The notes under the pieces: model-generated
Databases searched by the model: none
Seen by the model: only the letters and a program-made list of their open reading frames with translations
Told to the model about the DNA's origin: nothing
Assembly (NCBI GenBank): GCA_023055355.1
Contig: JALJCS010000001.1
Location: 110,624,881 to 110,688,880 of the forward strand
Source of the DNA: Agelaius tricolor
Taxonomy: Eukaryota; Chordata; Aves; Passeriformes; Icteridae
Length of the DNA: 64,000 nt
Reading direction: 5' to 3'
Made by a program: the position numbers and the translations under genes
Shown: positions 58,439-64,000 of the stretch, one piece after another
Numbering within the stretch: the first letter of the stretch is position 1
How the letters are laid out: every line of letters begins with the position of its first letter

Positions 58439-60884
58439 TCCTAAATTTGTGTACAAACTACACAGAACAGGTATATAATCAGAGATTAAAAGACTTCTTT
58501 GATTGAAAGGATCAAACATTTTCAAATATCTCTCCCTGTTTTGAACTGCAAATCCTGGGGAATGGCTGAACTTTACAGAAGACCATGAATTAGTATGCCA
58601 GTAACTCTGTTATTCTCAGCTTTCCTCTGGGATTGTGCCATTGCCTGTCTAAATGAAAGATCACTTCTTTTGTGGAAAGTGTCAAGCCACACTGCAACTT
58701 TCTGACACAAAAAAAATTCCAGGGAAAACCTAACATAAGGGATAAACCCAGGTGGGCTTGTGCTTTGTTACTTCTCAACTACATACTTTGAGAGAAGGGG
58801 AATGGAGACATGCAGGCAAAGTTTAGCTGGCAGATAAATGGAGTTTCATGATGAAAAAAAAGTTCAGACCTGGGATCTATCAGTATCAGCAAGACTGAGA
58901 GAGATGTCAGAGGTACAGGTACATCTCTGAATTTCTGAGTATGTTGGTGTGAGATTATAATCCCTGGTGAAACCATTAAAGGAGAATCCCCTTTTATTTT
59001 TCTGCCTTCCACTGAGGAGCTGAAGAGGTTCCTTGTTCTGTGCCCCCCAATAAAGCTCAGATACACATATCCAGCCACTGTCACTTATCACTAAAATACA
59101 ACCATCTCTACAAACTAATAACTCTCAGTCCTCTTCATTATGGTGGAACAGTAACAAAAACCTTTCAAGAGTGGCTCCAGACCCCAGCCCACAAGAATTG
59201 GGGTCATGTGAGCAGAAGGTTCTTGCTAGGAGGGGCTTTAGGCTATTAGCCAGCTGGGACAGATGGTTTTCTGAAGATGTCTAGAAAGGTCTTACTGAGA
59301 TAAATCTTTCCACCTCCACAAAAATTTCTATATTTCATCACTTACTCTTTGTTAAGAAAATATCCCCTTTATCAAGCATGTTCAAATCCTACCATAGAGA
59401 AGGGAGGTGCCCAAAGTCCCCTGGCATTATGCAGTGTCTGGTCACTGTGGGCCAGAATGGAAAATACTTTGGTCTTTTGGAGAAGTTCACACTTTTGAGC
59501 CTTATTAGAGGTCCCAGGTACTGTGCATCTCTAGGTGCACCTTCTGTGACTCTCTGCATTGTATGTGGTGAAAAATAAATTTCCAAAGGCTGAGCTACTG
59601 AGTAGCACATGCTGTCACACTGATCTGTGTTTTAAATCCCATCTTTTGCCTTTCCACCCTAAACTTTTATGGTTATATAAAATACTTGCTCTGTGGTGCC
59701 ACAGCCTTTCTCCTTGAGGCCGTTTCATGCTAAATACAGATGGATGGGTATTTCTGAGGCACCCACAGTCCATTTTCAGAGAATTCCTCCACAAGCCAGG
59801 CCAAATGCTAACTAGTTGGAGAGGGTAATTAGAGGAGGAAAGTCAGGAGTAAGACTGCAGCACCTTGGAGATGGTGAGGAGTGCAACAAGCACTGAGGTA
59901 GTAGTTAAAAAAGGCTGCAGAGGAAGAGGACAGCAGTTTTTTTAAAGAATAAAATGGGGGGCAACCCAAGGAGAACCTCCAGAGACCATGAAAATCCTTT
60001 GAAAAAAGTAAAACCAACCAACCAAACCCCCCCTGCAATGCTGCCTCATTCCAGATTACAAGAGAGAGAATAATACCCTTTGTTATTGTCTGAAAAACAA
60101 GGCTCATGAATGTTTTTTTCTGTGCGCATTGAGAACACCTAGGAAATGCCAGAACTATTCCAGTCCTTTGGAGAGGCAAACAGCAGAAGTGGCCTCAAAA
60201 AATGCAGTTTTGAGCAACCTATTAGTCAATAATTAGCTAAAAGTTTAACTGGAATAACTCTTAGAAAGAATGGGGTATTTTTAATCTTTTGCTTTACACA
60301 ATATGGCTGACTGCATGTTTTTTTGATTTTTTACCAGTCTTATATATAAACAAATAACAATTGTATTTAGTGTGGGTGGGTTATGGTTTATATTTTCAAA
60401 AATGTGTGAAAGACATCAGAGTGCTGTGGCAGGGGTCATTGTAGCCTTCTGTGTTAAATCAGAAGAGACTGACAAAAATGCTAAGAGAAATGGGTAGGTT
60501 TTGAAAAGACCAAGAGGGACTTAATTTTCTCACTCTTTTAATAGGAGTTGGAAACCTAATTGTGATTTGTGCCTTAAAACTCTCTCCCTACTATAACAAA
60601 AAAAAAGAAAAAAACCCAGATGTTCACTGAAAATAAGTTTGAGATCTGTGGACACCAGTATTACTTTTTCATGTGCTGCATCTATAATTACTGGGTTTCA
60701 CGTGATGTGAGTATTGTTCTTTGACAAAAATATTATTTCTGAATCCTCAGTGGAAAATTTATTATTTAATCCTATATAGGGTGTTTGATTTTAAGCAGAA
60801 GCACTTATTTATGCTTGGACTAAGTCTGTTGTAATTAAGCAGACTGTACTTCTCTCTCATTTGGGACCTGTGAGTGCCAGGATA
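58439..60884. other. Unique sequence, no gene seen
   Basis: No repeat recognised. A 116-codon minus frame at 59829-60179 has no domain. Confidence 0.5.
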
Positions 60885-60971
60885 AGCATTCAAGTGATTT
60901 TGTAGGGGAAAAAAGCATTCAAGTGATTTTGTAGGGGAAAAAAGCATTCAAATGATTTTGTAGGGGGAAAA
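60885..60971 (+). repeat. 29-bp tandem repeat, three copies
   Basis: Units at 60885, 60914 and 60943 begin AGCATTCAAGTGATTTTGTA and end GGGGAAAAA. The first two are identical, the third has two changes, and a short fourth start follows (AGCGATT). Confidence 0.95.
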
Positions 60972-62335
60972 AGCGATTAATTAAGACCTATGGTTTCTGT
61001 ATTCTGTTCATTACCTAGCCAGATGACAGGGATGAAATTACATCTTGAAATTAAATTCTCTGTAAAATGTAGGGAAATCTACCAGCCTCCTTTGTAGAAC
61101 ACCTTGATCAGCAGTAAACAAGAATATCATCACAATGAACTAACACTAATTGAAAAAAGAGGGGCTCACTCGTTAAAACTCCAGGTGCCCTTTAACTACT
61201 GGGGATAATTGCAATAACAAATAGCTCCTCACTGTATTCCCATCATCCACTTCCTTGAGTTCTGTAAGGTGTGGATTGCAAGACCCTGATGTCCTGAAGG
61301 GAGAGATCAGAAAAGTCTTAAGAGGCTGGAGGTGTCATGGAGGCTCCAGGAAGAAAAGGGCTAAGGTTAGGAAACTCTGTGGGTGCAGCCAGGTTTGAGA
61401 GTGCAGAGGTATTTTACTCTCCTTTCAGAAAAGCAGATGGATACTGTATATTCCACAAGCTGATGTACAAAGGGAAAGGTATGGAAATTAACTTTCTCTC
61501 TGGCTATGATAAACCACCAAGGGAAATTCATAGCAAATCTGTCTACTATGGTTAGTGCTGTGACAGAGCTATTACAGAAAAATAAATAGTGGCAATGGTC
61601 AAAAGAATGTCAAGATGCTTTCAAGTTGGCTAAACAGACACTTATATCCTCCAGGGGCTTAGTGCACTTTGTCCCATCCCTGCCAATCTGTTAAACTACT
61701 GATGCTTCACTGGATGAGGTCAGGAGTGGTGATTTCTCACATAATACCAAACAGCCCAGAAAAGCCTGTAGCATTTGCATCGAAAATGCTTCCTAAAGAG
61801 GAAAGGGAATACAAACAGATGAGGTGAAAGTAGATGGTGGGGAGGAACTCACAGAGACTGCATGAAGTGCACTTTGCACTTTAGTAAGAATTCAGCAGAA
61901 AACATGGCCCACTTGACAGAAATGTTTTTGAGGCTTGATAAGTGGATTCTGGCAACACTGAATTTAATAATCAGCATTTAAAATCGATTTTTGGGAGACA
62001 AAAATACATAAAATTAAATTAAACAGGAAGTACCAGAGAATCAGCCCTGTTTTAGCCTAAAATGCCCTGATGTAAAATCATACACAGATTAAATATATGC
62101 CTGATTTTGCTATACTGAACAATCAACAGTAGATTCAGCCATCCAGCATTAAAAGAACAATTCCTTAAAACTTGAGAGAAATTAAGTCCTATGCCAGCAA
62201 ATGAAGTTTCAGTGAAAACCTAAACACTGAGCCCAAAATCTTTGTCTGTAGACACAAACTGAAGTTGACCATCCATCCTGTTGCATTGGCAGCATGATTG
62301 CTGGCACAGCTTTCATCCAGAATGCCTACATATTA
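60972..62335. other. Unique sequence, no gene seen
   Basis: Nothing recognised; longest frame 72 codons. Confidence 0.5.
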
Positions 62336-62404
62336 AATATAATATAACATAACATAACATAATTAATATAATATAATATAATATAATATAATATAATATA
62401 ATAT
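62336..62404 (+). repeat. (AATAT)n/(AACAT)n pentanucleotide tract
   Basis: One AATAT, three AACAT (62346-62360), then eight perfect AATAT units (62365-62404). Confidence 0.96.
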
Positions 62405-63740
62405 CCTAAAACTATTCCTAGGTCCTGTGTAAGACTTGAGAGACATCAAAATGCATTCCCAAAGAGTAGCTTAGATATAAAAACTAGTATTGAAATAGCA
62501 AGGAAGTGTTTGGAGAGGGTTTGATAGGATGAAGCCACAGCTTTGGCTTCTTGGAAAGAATGGTTCCTGGCATTTTCTCTCTTGCTAATATAAATATGTC
62601 CTTGAGGTAAAGCTTTCTCAGACTTGTTGAGGTCCTGCCAAGGCAGAGAAATTCAAGAAGCTTTCCATGAAGGATAGATTCAGGAATCTGATGATGCTCT
62701 TGTGTTTAGGTTTTGAGAAGCTCTCAGGGATGAAGGAGTAAGAAAAGGTTGACCAAAGTAATCAGCATTGTTACTGAAAGAAATTACATGACTAGTTAGT
62801 GGGGGGAAAAATATAATGTTAAGTCATTGATGAGAATGATATCCAGACCCAAAATTATTATGCTTTTGTACTAAGTGTAGCTTCCTCTGGCTGAATGTGA
62901 GATAAGCCTGGAAAGAATATCTATGAATAGTAGGGGACAATTCATTCACAATTACTACTAGTAATGGGAAATTATTTTTTTGTTGTTCCAGCAAATCATT
63001 TCTCTATCTCAAGCAGCTGATTTTTTAATGCAGAGCTTCTTGGGATTGAAGGCTAATTTAATGATTGGCTGTTGGTGATGACAATTTTTTCACATAAAGT
63101 CACAAAACTGCTCAGGCAAAAATACACTTTCTTTCAATTCTCTCTTTAAGCTGTACAGCTTGACACTGAGACCCAAAGACCCTTCAGCTGCTTGACAACC
63201 TGGTTAATATAGAATCTTTGAAAATACTAGATAAAGTCTCAGTATGAAAGCTTAGAAACCTGTATAGAAACTACATCCCTGTCTGTAGAATAAAGAGAAA
63301 ATTATACATTATTGAAATTGGATTTTTTTTTGGGGGGGGTGTGTGTAAAAATTATTTGAGTATGCATTGTCAAACACCATTCAGAGACAGAGGGAATGAC
63401 ATTTTAAAAGTACCTTCTTAGGATAGCTATCAATGGAGCAATATTCCCCTTTTACAAGAAACACCTTTCACAGTATCAACTATATGATTTTGCACCCTTA
63501 CAGCAAAAGCAGAGTCCTTTCATCTGAAGAGCCATCATATGAGATACCAGATCAAAACAGATTCCAGACATTCTCATCAGAGGATTACACTCATCAGAGT
63601 GTAATCCAAAACAAACAAACAAAACTTTAAGAGGATTTTTGTTTCTGGTGAATTCCTTGATTTTTTAGATCAGAACAAAGGTCTGTAAATCCCAAGTCGA
63701 GCTTTCTTCCTCCTCCTAAACTGGAATCACAAGATCTCAA
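62405..63740. other. Unique sequence with a perfect hairpin
   Basis: Nothing recognised apart from a T10/G9-type run at about 63323-63340 and the inverted repeat at 63582-63607. Confidence 0.5.
63582..63607. repeat. Perfect 11-bp inverted repeat
   Basis: GGATTACACTC, loop ATCA, GAGTGTAATCC: a perfect stem with a 4-nt loop. Confidence 0.95.
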
Positions 63741-64000
63741 GATCATAGGACAATTCAGCTTGGAGGGGACATCAGGATGTCTTTAGTCCAAAAAGCTGCT
63801 CAAAACAGGGTAATTTTGGGGGTCAGCACAGATTATTGTGCACAGGATGCACAATCTCCCAGGAAGAGCAGCCCCAGTCCCCAACTGTCATGGGGAAATT
63901 GTCCTTCATTTTGTTTTCTGTAAGTCCTACTGCCTCTCATTTTCTCACCCTGTGAACAGCCTGGCTAGATCTTCTCAATCACCTTTTCATAAATACCAGA
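63741..64000 (-). mobile_element. CR1 LINE fragment, older subfamily, cut by window end
   Basis: Antisense CR1: GATCATAGGACAATTCAGCT (63741-63760), TTGGAGGGGACATCAGGATG, AGTCCAAAAAGCTGCTCAAA, CAGGGTAATTTTGGGGGTCA, GATGCACAATCTCCCAGG, CTGCCTCTCATTTTCTCACC and GAACAGCCTGGCTAGATCTT match the CTGCTCAAAGCAGGGTCAGC type of CR1 3' region. Well diverged; it continues beyond the window. Confidence 0.82.

Noticed and set aside
60885..60971. CRISPR-like regular spacing of ~29-bp repeats
   Set aside because: Units are directly adjacent with no spacers; a minisatellite.

Overview
This window looks like nuclear DNA from a bird, most likely a passerine. The evidence is about 25 pieces of CR1 (the main bird LINE) with their typical 3' tails, four ERV solo LTRs of avian type, faint relics of amniote-wide ancient repeats, and AT-rich, CpG-poor unique sequence between them. 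The passerine assignment is inferred from LTR style only. I find no recognisable protein-coding exon, tRNA, rRNA gene, CRISPR array or bacterial-type gene. The longest reading frames (140-197 codons) lie in repeats or low-complexity sequence, so the window reads as a gene desert or a very long intron.

Layout. 1-12.4 kb: scattered CR1 3' fragments and a three-copy 85-bp tandem repeat (9737-9990). 12.4-13.4 kb: an ERVL-like solo LTR with a 5-bp target duplication. 13.6-19 kb: more CR1 pieces and a 79-bp pure A run. 20.1-20.7 kb: a second LTR family. 21-25 kb: ancient material (a palindromic MITE-like relic, old CR1 lineages). 25-37 kb: mostly unique DNA with a (TA)25 run, a few CR1 tails and a second palindromic relic.

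The most unusual stretch is 37.1-38.9 kb. A minus-strand solo LTR abuts a roughly 200-bp nuclear copy of mitochondrial 16S rRNA. A (CCCAT)14 tract follows, then a compact CpG island, then a block with a perfect 10-bp inverted repeat and octamer and E-box motifs. The island is the only promoter-like sequence in the window.

39-64 kb: long unique stretches; an LTR nested in a CR1 (46.4-47.3 kb); a MIR-like SINE relic (51.7 kb); a 0.5-kb CR1 (52.2 kb); a 292-bp ERVK-like solo LTR with a 6-bp target duplication (54.1 kb); a CR1 that lost its whole reverse transcriptase domain (55.4-56.3 kb); short tandem repeats; and a CR1 that runs off the right edge.

No genes act together here. The story is layered insertion: amniote relics first, then CR1 waves, then ERV LTRs, with one mitochondrial DNA capture. 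Family names rest on recognised consensus patterns, not on a database search.
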